Shown here: one piece after another, positions 1 through 12,080 of the stretch
Layout of the letters: the number at the start of each line of letters is the position of its first letter
How positions within the stretch are numbered: the first letter of the stretch is position 1
Assembly: GCA_009617715.1 (NCBI GenBank)
Contig: VTFK01000264.1
Location: forward strand, 310,001-374,000
DNA length: 64,000 bases
Origin: Plectrocnemia conspersa
Taxonomy: Eukaryota > Arthropoda > Insecta > Trichoptera > Polycentropodidae
Direction: 5' to 3'
Made by a program: the position numbers and the translations under genes
The notes under the pieces: model-generated
Seen by the model: the letters and a program-made list of their open reading frames with translations, nothing else
Databases searched by the model: none
What the model was told of the DNA's origin: nothing

Positions 1-267
1 TAGCTATAAGAAAAAGTATGGATTATATGCTTTAAAGAAGTGAAACATTCAAGCGTTCTCATGTGCTCAGGTGCATCACTAACAAGGATAATTAAGATCA
101 TATGACACCATCAAAAAGAAATTCTCCAGATAGTCGAAGGATCCAAAGATCAATGACATTTGTTGGGAAGGCAATTAATTGTCTTCGGCTCTTGCAAGGG
201 TTTGAGTTCTATGGTTGCGGTAATGAGTGATTATTAATGACATTTGAATGTTTATGGCTGTTGTTTA

Positions 268-1209
268 ATATTGCGTTTACACTCTCTGGAAGTTGTCCGA
301 ACCGAAGTTCAACTGAAGTCGGCCAAGGTCGCCGACTTCCGAGTAGCGGCCACACTGCCATAAATTTCATATGCCGTCCGGACGGCGGGCGTGAATGACG
401 TACGCACGGCGGCTGTTGTCATGTACAGCTGGCGTATTTGCGCGCGATCGAAAAATGTGCCAAATAATCGCAATTTTTAAATTGTCATATTAAAAAAATT
501 ACGCTACTGATAATTATAAAAGTTTGTGTGGGCACTCACCAATACAATATCAGTGAAAACTTTTCAGTCGTAAATATTCAATTTACGCAAAATCTTCGTC
601 GGCTTTTGCAAAATGCCATACGGCATAAAAATTATACTTCAGAATACGAACACAACATCTGTGACTATCCTAGAATTTGTCGCCTACGATTTTAAATAAG
701 AATTTGTTATGGTGTGACATTTATATAAACCGATCGAGGAAAATACATAAGGATATTCGAAACGATTTTTTTTAACGAAATCAAGTACCACTAATTCTTT
801 TTTAATTATTTAATTTTATATAAAAAAAAATATAATAACGATATCTGTTACTATCAAAAATATAATTAATCCCTTTTGGTGCCCTAAAATATTCAAAGAT
901 GTCAATAAGAGTCTGTTGAAGTCCCCCTTGACCACGCGACCACGATGCAGCGCTCGTCGTGCGTGTTGACCATAGGACGCCTTCGCGCATACTGAAATTG
1001 AACCGAGTTACTCGTTCTATCTCAGTTTGCGAAAAACCATATCATGATCTCTCTCACTCTCGTCACTTAACACGCGAGAGAGCGAAAGGGGAAGTATCTC
1101 ACCTCGGACAACTTCTGAGAGATTTTAGACCGAGCTCGACCGAAGTAACCCACTATATTCTCCGTCCTTGGACAACCTTGGCCATCTTCCAGAGAGTGTA
1201 GTGTAGGCA
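268..1209 (+). mobile_element. Harbinger-like MITE, copy A
   Basis: Starts near ACACTCTCTGGAAGTTGTCC and ends CTTCCAGAGAGTGTAGTGTA followed by GGCA and TTA. It is an inverted, diverged copy of the element at 50907-51897: both share the CGTCCGGACGG core, an AAATTTCATATG block and an internal GACATC/GATGTC region. The left TIR is eroded, so the start is approximate. No transposase frame is present. Small open frames at 802-990 and 959-1201 lie inside it and are not genes. Confidence 0.7.
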
Positions 1210-1379
1210 TTACTCTTCATTCATTCTCTCGCTATTGATATGATAGCAAATTTTAGCATTTAAAAAATTATATTTATATAATTAAAAAAGAAACGTCAAA
1301 AAGAAGTTGCGCTTTTTAATATTATTTATACATATGTATCTATTGATGTAACTATCAATCAGCTGATTTGAATCATTCT

Positions 1380-1690
1380 CTTTGGAAACCAACGATCCAT
1401 CCCGCTGTTTGTCGAGAGTAATGCACGAATGCCAGTGAAGCGGTTAAAATCCAACGTGTCAATAGCGGAACCGGTGCACTTTCGAGAGTCATATTATTCA
1501 AGCACTCCAGCTAGCGAGAGTCGTGTGTGTATACAATATACCAACCCTCGCCATTGACCAGACGTATTTATCGATTTCCGGGATGTGAAACTAAACAGTT
1601 ACCGTTTCGACAGAAGGAGAAAACGTCTCGCCGCTGACTACGGAGATGCAAATTTTTGGTCACGAGCGCCGATGTGTGTACCCAATAGGT
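1380..1690. other. GC-rich island, possible promoter or 5'UTR exon
   Basis: Directly follows Harbinger-like copy A. Composition is near 50% GC against a much AT-richer background, and the block ends at CAATAG|GTACCT, a possible donor. The frame 1585-1824 is not recognisable. A distal non-coding exon of pico is one reading; proof would need transcripts. Confidence 0.25.
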
Positions 1691-1734
1691 ACCTACTCAT
1701 TCTCGGTTGGGGGAAAGCTCTTTACAAAATATAT

Positions 1735-2640
1735 ACATATACAGTAGCGTGCAAAAATAAACGCATCATATTTCATATGAAACTAAAAATGTATTACAGT
1801 TTAAATAAATTTATAACTATTTAAAAGTTTTTTGAAGTATTACATATAAAAATATAAATTTAAAAAAATTAAAAATAAATGAGAAATATAAAAAAGGATT
1901 AGATAATATTTTTAGACACATAAGTAAAAAAACTTGTGTAAGTGTTCATTGAAGATGATTCAAAGTGATTCAATATAATCAAAACTATAAATTATGAGTA
2001 ATAACATGTTCAATGTTTAACTCTTGATAAAGGTCTTATTGTTTTTAAATATTTTTCAAAAGCAATGATAGAACAATTTGCTGAAATATATGGCTACAAC
2101 GTAGAATTAATATATATAAACAAAGAGTGAATCTTCTCATGTTGAAGTCACTGTCAGCAAGTATTATCTTTTTATAAAAACCATCATACCACATAAGTTT
2201 GATATAACTGAGTATTTTGAATTTGGTTATTCCGAAAGAGGAATGATGGCACAGAACAAAAATTGATTAAAAACCATTACATATATATATATATATATAT
2301 ATTTTGCCACATCGGAATTAAAAATAAGTCACTCTTAGATATTTTGGCTATCGATTATTCCAGGTATGCAATCACATACATATTTATAATCATGGTAAAA
2401 TGTCGTCAGATAACATCCAAGAAACTACACAAATGTATATTACGAGTCGTCGCTTGGAACGGAACAATCTTGGTTTTTTGCTGCAATAATGGTTTTAATT
2501 TATTTTGCTGTAACCAAACTTCTTCAGCTAAATAACCGACTGCATCACAATAAATTATTGTCACGCGATCGTCGTGAAAGATAGTATCCCCAAATATTAA
2601 TAGATAAAAAATACGTTTTATTAGCATTTATATGGTTTGA
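1735..2640. other. Possible decayed Tc1/mariner-like sequence
   Basis: ACAGTAGCGTGCAAAAATAA at about 1741 resembles a Tc1-type terminus. No matching second end is found. An (AT)n microsatellite occupies about 2281-2301. The frames 2263-2535 and 2406-2627 have no recognisable product. Confidence 0.2.
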
Positions 2641-5600
2641 TCGATATTAACCTCAATCTTTATACGTACTAAGTATATATTACATGTTCACGTTTAAAAC
2701 AGTCAAATCTAACGTATATGTGCATTAAATCTTAAGCAGTGATAATGTTTATGTATTATAAAACGAAAAACTCGTTGTTTTACGATTGTTTAATCAATGT
2801 ATTCTTCTTATCTTCAACACATTATGTATATATTTAATTTTCATGTTTATAACACACCTAGTTAATTTGTAATCCGACAATGACGAATTAATGAAAATTA
2901 TTGTCACGTAGCAACATTTTATTAATAAATAATAATTATTTAAAACTGTTGTCACGTTACTGTCGACCATCTTGTTTTATATTTGAATGCTTATTTTTCA
3001 TTGGTCGAAATCATCGTAGCAAATTCAATTTTTATTTTTATTAAATATATTTCCTTTGTTTACGTGTATTATTATATACACCGTTCATACAAAGCAATAC
3101 GTACTAGAGAAAAAAAAATAAAAAGTGTACCTACTTATCATCGCTAATAAATGTGTTTTAAATCAGACATAGTGCCATGTTTCCGGAAAATCGAGCTGAG
3201 TATTTTTTTCATATTTCGTGTTTTTTTCAATCATTTGTGCATCAGGTAAAATCATGTTTGTAATTTTTCGGATTTTTCACATTATTTATCACATATTTGT
3301 ATAATGTTGAAACAGCGTGTTTACATGCGGTAAATGACGCATTGTGATTATCGAAATAATGCGGTTAGCAGTCGTTGCGTGTCGAATCATTAATGTTTAC
3401 CAATTTTAACTGTCAATATCGAACTGTTATTTTAATTGTTTTAATTAGTTTAACCTCTTGTTGACCGTTAAACTGTACCGATAACAAAATGTTACCAATG
3501 TCTGATAATTTATGATATACAATGTCACTCTGTTTAATTATAAAAATCTATGAATATTGCCGAAAATTTACAAAAGCGACACCTGAAAAATGTACTTTAA
3601 ATATTTTTAATTAAACAATAGAATTTCTGGAAATAATTATCGGTTTTTCAGTTTTTTTTTTCAAATTTAATTCTGTGCCCGTCCATGTAGAATCTGAAGA
3701 GCATGACAAGACAACGGAGAGTTTGTTCTTCCTGGACCATTTCAAAAGGGTTATTAAAGCATGTCGGTTCTGATTTTGGTTCCGATCAACAGCAAATAGA
3801 TCGTAGTAGAGATTTCAAATCGTTGTCCAATTAGATGTTTCGGAGCATCGTTCCAGAGAATTGAGACATGGTGATATTCTCTAAATAAATGTTCTTAGCA
3901 ATTAAAGGCTTTTTTAGTTTCTCGATTCCAACTTAGTCAACAAAACAGGTGAATCCGAATTTAAAGATCCCACGCTAAAGATTAAGAACACCTGGTCTAA
4001 AGTAATAAAATATATTATCTTTCATGGATGTATGTATAATCATAGCTGTTACCTTTCCGCAATCTATATAAATGTGTATTGATAAAATATTTCTAGAAAT
4101 CTTATCAATCGATAAAATCAAAAACTTGATAAATAACATTCAATTCGTTTATATGTCGATGACTCTCTTTAGATATATTTGTATATCAAATGCTTTTCGT
4201 TCCACACAAATTTATATAATTCACTTTTTAACGTATATAGTAAAGTTTTTTTGCAGCAATTTATATAACACTAACCAATGAAATATAATAGAAAAATGCA
4301 ATACAATTTTTTTGGCAGGCTTATAAAATTATTTTATATATGTACCTATGTATGTGTGTTATATATATTATTTTAATTTTATCTTACTTTGCCAGTTAAA
4401 GTGTTAACCGCTTCAATAATTCGTCGCACATTTTGTAAATATTTTTAATTACCGAGTTATAAAAAAAAATACTAGCACTATGTAACTTGTCCTTGGTTGT
4501 AATAAAGTATCTCAAGTCACGCTTTTGATATTATTCTGTCGAGGTTGATTTTTGTATCGCAGTTTTAGTTAGTTAATGAATACATATTTTCAATATTCGC
4601 TTATATATTTATTATCTTCCAATGAAAAACATTTTATGTAAGAAAATAAAGTAACGGAATAAAATATATAATTAATAATAACACATTTTAGTTTGATCCG
4701 GTCTTAGCAAATTATTCATAAAAGTTGTTCTTCAGACAGCTTTTTCATACCTATGTACATATATATCTATTATATTAAATATTACTAAGAGATGTTTGAT
4801 GAAAAAGATTTCGTTTGCTACTACGTTTTACAGGCTACATACATATATTATTATTATTATTAAGATCGTTTGTCAAATCAAGTTTTATGATGAAAGATGC
4901 TCAATTAGTCATAACATAATAAACTCGCAGAGACAGATATTTATTAGTCTATAATATAGACTATATAATCACAATAATTTTGACGAATTAGGTATACGTA
5001 AGATATCTGAACTTCATAAGTTCGAACATATTATATATTTGCATATAGAGTAAAAATAATAATATGAGTACATGTCCATTCGTGGAAAAAATGAGTTAAT
5101 GGGAGTTTTAGTCAGATAATTATATCCTCTTTTTATATTTATAATCACGCAGTTAATGGTGCACAATATCCTCATAAACTGTAAAATGTTATCGCAGGAA
5201 TGTTTTTGTTAAAAGTGGAATAGGTATTATATTGAAATAGATTAAGGTTTGTTATTATCAATTATCTTAAGTAATTTACTTTCCATACATTTTTATTTAT
5301 AAATTCATTATAATATAACTGCAATTATTTCTTAAACTCGATTAATCTTTTATTTTAATTATTTTTTTCACATTAAAAAAATTCAATTTTAATTAAAATA
5401 TAAATCTAAAATTGCTTTCATTATTTGTTATGACGCAATGAAGATGTTTGCAAGCCTATTGCATCGTTTCTTGGACATTAGTATTTGTGCCTAAAGATAA
5501 ACGATGCAGACTCAGGCGATCGGTAACCAAGAGTCGGAGGATAATAGTAATGTACGCAGAGTATTGTCTAGCGCGCGTCCTTTCCTAATAAAAAGTAGTA

Positions 5601-8326
5601 TTTGGCATCCGTGCAATATTTCCAATTATTAACGCAATTATTTGGTCAAGAGATATTATTGTGAATATATTTCGTTATTAATTTATCGATTGATCTTGTA
5701 AAATATGGATTTTAACATCTGAGTTTTGAGTTGGTAAACGATTACTTTCTTAGTTGATTTTTTGTGTTTTTACTAGAACATATGATTAATGTATATTTAC
5801 TTTATCATATAAATAATTCCGATTTAGTAGTTATTTGTCAAATCTACTTCTTAATCGTACTCAAAAACCGACTATTGATTAATCCAAATTATTTATTGAG
5901 AAATATTGTGATGGACACTAATATTACAGTAAGGGATTCATTAATAGCAATAATAATATTACTGATATTTGAATATATGTATTTTTATAATACATTTCAG
6001 GAGATTGTCTTTTAAAAATACCTTTGCTTGTAGATATTTCATTTTTTGACACACTTTGCTGGAAAGAGAAGGGTCAAGTGGGCGTTGTTGCAATTTCCTA
6101 TGTTGCGATACCATAATCCTCTGTGTCGTGTATTCAAATATTTTTATAAATCAACGATGAACATTATACAATTATAATGTGAAGTGCAAAACTCGACATT
6201 AAATACTTGACGACATGAGTCATATGAACCCGCATAGTCATTAGAGCTAATACATAGAGGCAGATAAGAGCTAAGCTTTTATGATTTTTTATTATATTTT
6301 ACGAGGGTGAGCTATGATATAAAACGCCACACATATCAATTTTTATTTGCTTTTAAAATATGTTTAATATATTTACAATGCAGATTAATATTTTTTAATT
6401 ATTAAGAAAAACTGTGATTCTCGTTTGCTTTTGAGAATCACCCTATAATTTTAGAATATCAATTTATATCATTATATTCGAATCCCCTTCGGTCAATGTA
6501 TATATCACTCGCTTCAATATCCATCTATTTCTACATTAGGAAGAATATTTCTCTACAATCGAACGAGTGTTACTGACTTTAATTTTGTATGCTGTATTCG
6601 AATATGTTAAATATGTAAATAAAAAATAATTATTGCTCATAATTATTTTAATTATTCATAATCGTTAAACTTTTTGTATTTTGCATCTCTTACATCCATG
6701 CTTCTTTTAGGTTACAATAATCTACAGTAAGATTTGTATTTTAATCCCTTTAAATATTTTTTTTGCTTTTAAAATCAAAAGTAATATTTATAGGAAATTA
6801 AAATTAATTTATTTCAAGCACGGATAACCGCACCCAGATACACTGATTATTCTGTGTATTTTATTTCACAATTTCAATATTTAGATTTTAACACAATTTA
6901 AATGTTCATTAATTTAGAGCTGAATTATTATTGGAAATTATATACATAGTAAATATTTTGAGTTAACGTAATTTATGTAAGTAAAAAATTCAAGCTCAGG
7001 TGCTAAAGATGAGACTAAATGTCACATATTAATAAATAATTCATGAGCATCAATCTATATACTTAATAGTAAATATATGTATGATATTGTTTCTAGACGT
7101 CACGTGTGATATTTTTAGCAGCTTTTGTTAGGCTATTTATAACTTTGCACAAAAAAGGTTCCGGACCACTGTGCCGCTGGACGTGCGTCCCTAATGAGCT
7201 CCGCGAGCGACACGCGAGTGCTGCATGGAATTCCGGAAGATACAATGGTAGTTCGATGATACCCAAACCTTGACGCATTACTGTTAACTCGCAATTGACA
7301 AGATAAATAACGACGCGACGTGGTTTATTTTATTTTCTCCTTCAATGTTGTATCATAATGGTTTACAGTTAGTCATGTTACGAAATACGCGAGAATACGG
7401 TTTATAAAACTCTATTATGTTTCGATGATAATTAATTTTAACGAAGGATGTTTAGAATAGAGCCGAATCGACTCAGGTGCGTTCTATAATATCATAGCGG
7501 TACTTTGTTAACACCTCGACAAGGGTTGGTTCAGGTATAGGATCCAAACCACAGGACTAACACTATAAATTTTCACTCTTTTACTTTTTTTCTGTTAGAA
7601 ATGTCTGATGAAATATGTGATAAAATTGTTTGGTATGTATGTAAAATAATAATAAACAATTAAACTTTTTACGCCAACTCTATCTTCTTCGTGATAATTC
7701 TGTTGACTGCTATTTTCGTTGATTGGCAAAAAAAATTAATAATGTAAACACCATTATTTATTTATTTTATTTTAGAAAAATATTATTTACTGAACGTATT
7801 ACTTTTTAATCATTTAAATGAATAAAGAAAGGTCTTAAATGATTAATTTGATGTATATGTGTATGTATTATAGGTATAACATATCTAGTCCTTAGCATTC
7901 TTATTCATGCAGTCTCATTTTTTTGCCATAACATACATACAATATATGCAACGAAAACGATGTTTGAACAACTCCATTCAGACAAAACACATCCAACGAA
8001 CATGTCATTCTATAGTTGCGTTAGAAAAGTAAGCACTTATTCAAACATAAAAGATATTTGCATTTACAAAAAAATGACAGAGCTCATTGTATTTTTTCTC
8101 TTTGACAGTATAATACTGTAAGCAGAGGGAAGTATGTGCACGACACTCTTTGAGAAGCATTCTTCTACTAAGTCTAAAAGTACATAACTTAGACGACTGG
8201 CATTCTGGTGCATATTAGAAGCGTCGGAAACAGACTATTTCCATTTTTATTTATTTTACGCATTTTATATAAAACAATATGTTGAAATATATACAAAAAA
8301 TATTGATTTTAAAAATATATATATAA
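2641..8326. other. AT-rich non-coding stretch
   Basis: No gene recognised. Minor features: a short GC-richer patch at 5500-5580 with ATG-CAG-ACT-CAG-GCG-ATC-G before GTAACC, and another at 7090-7290 whose minus-strand frame (7278-7093) resembles nothing known. Either could be an unassigned small exon; neither can be supported. Confidence 0.3.
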
Positions 8327-8479
8327 AGGTGTCCCAAAATTAGCACAAGATTTTAATTTGCCGTCATTTGTGCAGTAAATGTTGACAGCTGAGAGTTTAG
8401 GGTTAGTAAAAATAAATAATAATCATAAATAATCCTAACCTATGTACTTATTAATTCAATAAAAATTAACAATCTAAAG

Positions 8480-10871
8480 CAGTGGTTCTTAACCGGTGCA
8501 CCGCGGTGCACCAGTGCACCGCGAGCTTATTACAAGTGCACCGCGAGAAAATTGGTAAAAACAAAAATTCCGCAAAATAGTAAAATCTTAATGTTTCAAT
8601 CAATTTATATTTTATTATAATCGTGATACCCCACAATAGATAAATTTATTACCAAACGAAATTGTGAATCAGACCAAAATATTAATGACACTGGGAGTAC
8701 AAGTGGAAGAAGTAGTTAAGATGTTACTAGACATCATACGTCTCATACAAAAGAAAATATATCCAATAAAATAAAAAAAAATAATGGACAGTATTCTGAA
8801 GAATATCTACGTTATAGTTTTACTAGCATCAATCAGGAAGGATATCACATTCCACTATGTGTTGTATGTGGAGAAAAACTGTCCAATAGCGCGATGTATA
8901 TTGACAAGTTAAATCGCCACTTCACTACGAAGCACGCCGATCTTGCATCAAAAAGTAAAAATTACTTCAAAAGATTGTTAAGCATGCAAAATAAACAAGC
9001 GAAATATTTTGAAAAAACTGTTAAAATTTCCGATAAGGCACAACTGGCGTCATACAAGATTGCTGAATTGATTGCTGTACAATTAAAACCACATACTATA
9101 GCAGAGTCTCTAATTTTACCTGCATATTGTGAAATAGGAAAAATTATGATTGGTGATGAAGCAAAAAGGAAATTATGAAAATTCCTCTTTCAAACGATAC
9201 AATAAAAAAATAATTAAATATGTCGGATGATACTGAGAAAACAGTTAACGATAGACTTTCCAAGCGATATTTTGTTTTACAAGTCGACAAATCTACTGAC
9301 ATTAGCGGTAAGGCACAAATACTAGAATTCGTTCGTTTCATAAATGAAAACAAAATAGTGAATCAATATCTATGATGCAAAGAACTTGCCGAGCATACGA
9401 CAGGACAAGATGTTTTTGATCTTATTTATTCATATTTAGAACAATTTAAAATATCATGGGAGTTATGTGTAGGAATTTGTATGGATCGTGCTCCTTCAAT
9501 GGTAGGCTCATTTAAAGGATTTGTAACCCTTGCAAAGACAAGAAAACCTAATATTATATCTACGCAGTTTTTTACATAGAGAATCTTTAGTTTCGAAAAT
9601 ATTACCAGCAACACTAAAACCTGTACTAAATCAAGTTGTAAATATAGTGAATTTCATAAAATCAAGACCTTTAAAAACATTCATGTTTAAAAAACATTGC
9701 ATTTCCATGGAAGCTATGTACGAGTGTTTGCTTTTTCACACTAAAGTCAGGTGGTTATCTAAGGGTAAAGTTTTATGCCGATTCATAGAACTTAAGAATG
9801 AATTGTTAATCTTTTTTCGAAATGAAGGTATGGATGATTTTGTAAAATGTCTTCAGAATAATGATTGGTATGCTAAAGTGGCATATTTAGCAGATATTTT
9901 TAATTACTTAAATAACGTTAACACAAGCATTCAAGGAAAAAACGAAAAGTTCATGACATCCATTGACAAATTGACAGGATTTGGGAAAAAAATAACTCTT
10001 TCGAAAAATCGAATAATAGAAAAAAAAGTAGATATGTTTCCTTCACTTAACGAAAACATTCTCAAGGGAGTTATTTCTGCAATAATAGAACATTTAACTT
10101 TATTGGATGAAAAAATTGCACATTATTTTCCATTCTTAAATATAGAAAATTATGACCGGATACGAAATCATCAAATTAGTCTCATTGTCGACTGATCGTA
10201 CTCTAAAAATTAAATTTTCCGAAATAACTATGAAGAATTTTTGGATTACTGTCCAAGAGGAATATTCACTTCTTTACATGAAGGCACTCAAAATTTTGTT
10301 ACAGTTTTACAACATCATATTTGTGTGAGCTTGGTTTCTCAACAACAACTAATATGAAAACTAAAAACGAGAAAGACAGAAAAAAATTTAAACGAAGAAT
10401 TCAGGGTAACTAAATAAAATATTCGACGTAATATTTCTGATATCTGCAAAAGCCAACAATCTCAGGTATCACATTAATTAATTTTTGATTGATCATATAA
10501 ATTCCATTATGTTAAGCAGGAACGTCATTTTGGGTAAACAAAGGGGGGAAAATGCACCACTTAGATTTGCCACCCAAAGAGCAACTTTAAATATTAATAC
10601 AAATATTTTTAATAAAACACGTAATTAAAAATTGGTTCTAGGGCAAAATTAACTACCTAAATTTATTTTCAATACTCAACTTTTTTATATAATTTAATTT
10701 TAAAAATATGTAAAAAAAATTTATGTAATTTTATATGTAACTATTATTTTTTTTAAATATGTAATAAAAATTATGTCCACATATTTTTTTCGACCTCTTA
10801 ATTCTGGTACACCGCCACTTTTTCCCATGATCAAAAGTGCACCGTGACTTTGAAAAGGTTAAGAACCACTG
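8480..10871 (+). mobile_element. hAT transposon with BED-finger transposase (ZBED5/SCAND3-like), decayed
   Basis: Terminal inverted repeats CAGTGGTTCTTAACC and GGTTAAGAACCACTG bound the element, and a perfect 8-bp target duplication ATCTAAAG flanks it (8472-8479, 10872-10879). That is the hAT signature. Subterminal GTGCACCGCG-type repeats follow the left end. Inside is a damaged transposase on the + strand, so the 2,392-bp element is close to full length. Confidence 0.93.
8636..10195 (+). pseudogene. hAT transposase pseudogene (BED finger plus RNase H-like core)
   Basis: The reading begins at ATA-GAT-AAA-TTT (8636), where the family normally starts MDKF, so the start ATG is lost. A stop at 8717 follows. 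The BED finger reads PLCVVCGEKLSN ... LNRHFTTKH (8858-8938: CxxC, then H-x4-H). Next come the KTVKISDKAQLASYKIAELIA helix block, a frameshift near 9176, then VLQVDKSTDISG (first catalytic Asp) and CMDRAPSMVGSFKG (second). A further frameshift near 9535-9570 leads to the open frame 9530-10195, with HRESLVSKILP and VRWLSKGKVLCRFIELKNEL. No intact open frame spans the catalytic core, so it cannot make active enzyme as it stands. Confidence 0.85.
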
Positions 10872-11030
10872 ATCTAAAGACTAAAAAATGTGTTGTCTGT
10901 TTAATTCAAATCTTGCGTTAATTTTGGGACATCTTATATACATATGTTTACATTAATGTATGATCGAAATTTAAAGTTGTCATTATTTTGCCAATAGAAC
11001 ATTTGAGTCGCGTAAGTTTTAAAATATAAA

Positions 11031-11079
11031 TACGTACACGTTAAAAAGAAAAGAAAAATTACTTTTTAACGTGTACGTA
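11031..11079. repeat. Perfect inverted repeat, 18-bp arms
   Basis: TACGTACACGTTAAAAAG (11031-11048) and its exact complement (11062-11079) surround a purine-rich 13-nt spacer. Origin unknown; could be a decayed short fold-back element. Confidence 0.9.
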
Positions 11080-11379
11080 TACTAGAAAAAACACTAAGTG
11101 GTTATCACAATTCCACAGTGCCCTCGAATTCTTTAATTGTCAAGAATAGCGAAAAACAAATTGGTAGGGCCATCTTTGAAACTTTACTATTGTATATATA
11201 TTTTTCTATATGCTGTTGGAATCTTTGTATCGCTTGACACACTACATCTAAATTGGCTATAAAATCAGTGCAATGAACAATATTAATGATGTGCTATTCT
11301 AGACCACAAATAATTTTAACATCAATAATTAATATATTTTGCCCTTATTGTTTTGTAAGCCAGAACCATTAATGTGTAG

Positions 11380-11870
11380 AGTCACACCAGGGTTAAGATT
11401 GACCCAGAATCCTTGATTGTGACAACCGAGAGTGGTTAAACGTGACGCCAACACGGAGGCGTTCGAGGTCTGGCCCTACTATGCCATTGTGGCCTTTTTT
11501 CTATTATGTTGTGCGCGATGGTGTTTATTATGGTGTTCGATAAGAGTCGTTAAATGAGTGGCGTTTGGTCTTCGCTCTCGGGCCCTTAGCTGCGGTATAA
11601 TCCAATACACAACGACAAGGCGTGGGAGGACCAAAACAGAGCCGAGAGAGAGAGAACTGGTTTTGCTTCACCGAGTAAAATGCGCCCCCCTGTTTCTTAC
11701 TTTATGCTTCCGAGCACCCACATAGGTATCGTTAACCCCTTGTCGACCTCGCCAATGGTGGTGGTTATCCCACATTTTAGCTGGACGCTGCATAATGAAC
11801 AAGCGACACTTATCGATCGATATTGGGAGCTCCTGTATATTTTCAGTAAATGCTTAAACACACAATTATT
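11380..11870. other. GC-rich island upstream of pico
   Basis: GC-rich DNA including GAGAGAGAGAG and a short frame MRPPVSYFMLPST (from 11680) that reaches a GT after CATAG in phase 1. That phase does not fit the pico exon at 15243. Could be a promoter/5'UTR exon of pico or a transposon piece. Nothing decisive is visible. Confidence 0.3.
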
Positions 11871-11921
11871 CTTGCTTTTAAAGCATTTAAGTATTGCTCA
11901 CGTTTAAAGCGGAACATAATG

Positions 11922-12080
11922 CAGTGGTTTCCAAACTAGTTAGTATGCCCCATATCTTGGCAACCCCCCTGATTTCATGAAATATATTTTCCTTATAAAA
12001 AAAATTGAAATTTACTGTAGAAAAACAATAAGGTTTACTTATATGTGTTTAAAACCATTATTGATAATAATTGTGAATCA
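11922..12080. mobile_element. hAT-like 5' end, copy 1
   Basis: CAGTGGTTTCCAAACTAGTT, then TATGCCCCATAT and a GAAATATATTTTCCTT block. The same order occurs at 50125. No 3' terminus was located. Confidence 0.5.

Larger units (their letters stand above)
8327..10935. mobile_element. Short MITE (~200 bp) interrupted by the hAT at 8480
   Basis: Left end AGGTGTCCCAAAATTAGC (8327 onward) and right end GTTAATTTTGGGACATCT (to about 10934) are inverted copies, flanked by TA-rich DNA. Each continues inward with CAAGATTT/AAATCTTG. Removing the hAT and one TSD leaves about 200 bp. TA target choice and the TIR style suit a Tc1/mariner-type MITE, but the superfamily is not proven. Confidence 0.6.

Noticed and set aside
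802..1201. Two overlapping short frames on opposite strands
   Set aside because: Both lie inside Harbinger-like copy A and resemble no protein; GC-richer repeat DNA opens frames by chance.
2281..2301. (AT)n run
   Set aside because: Simple microsatellite of the kind expected in this base composition; no further meaning.
5764..6015. 83-residue hydrophobic + frame
   Set aside because: Leu/Ile/Tyr-rich peptides are typical products of AT-rich non-coding DNA; no promoter or similarity.
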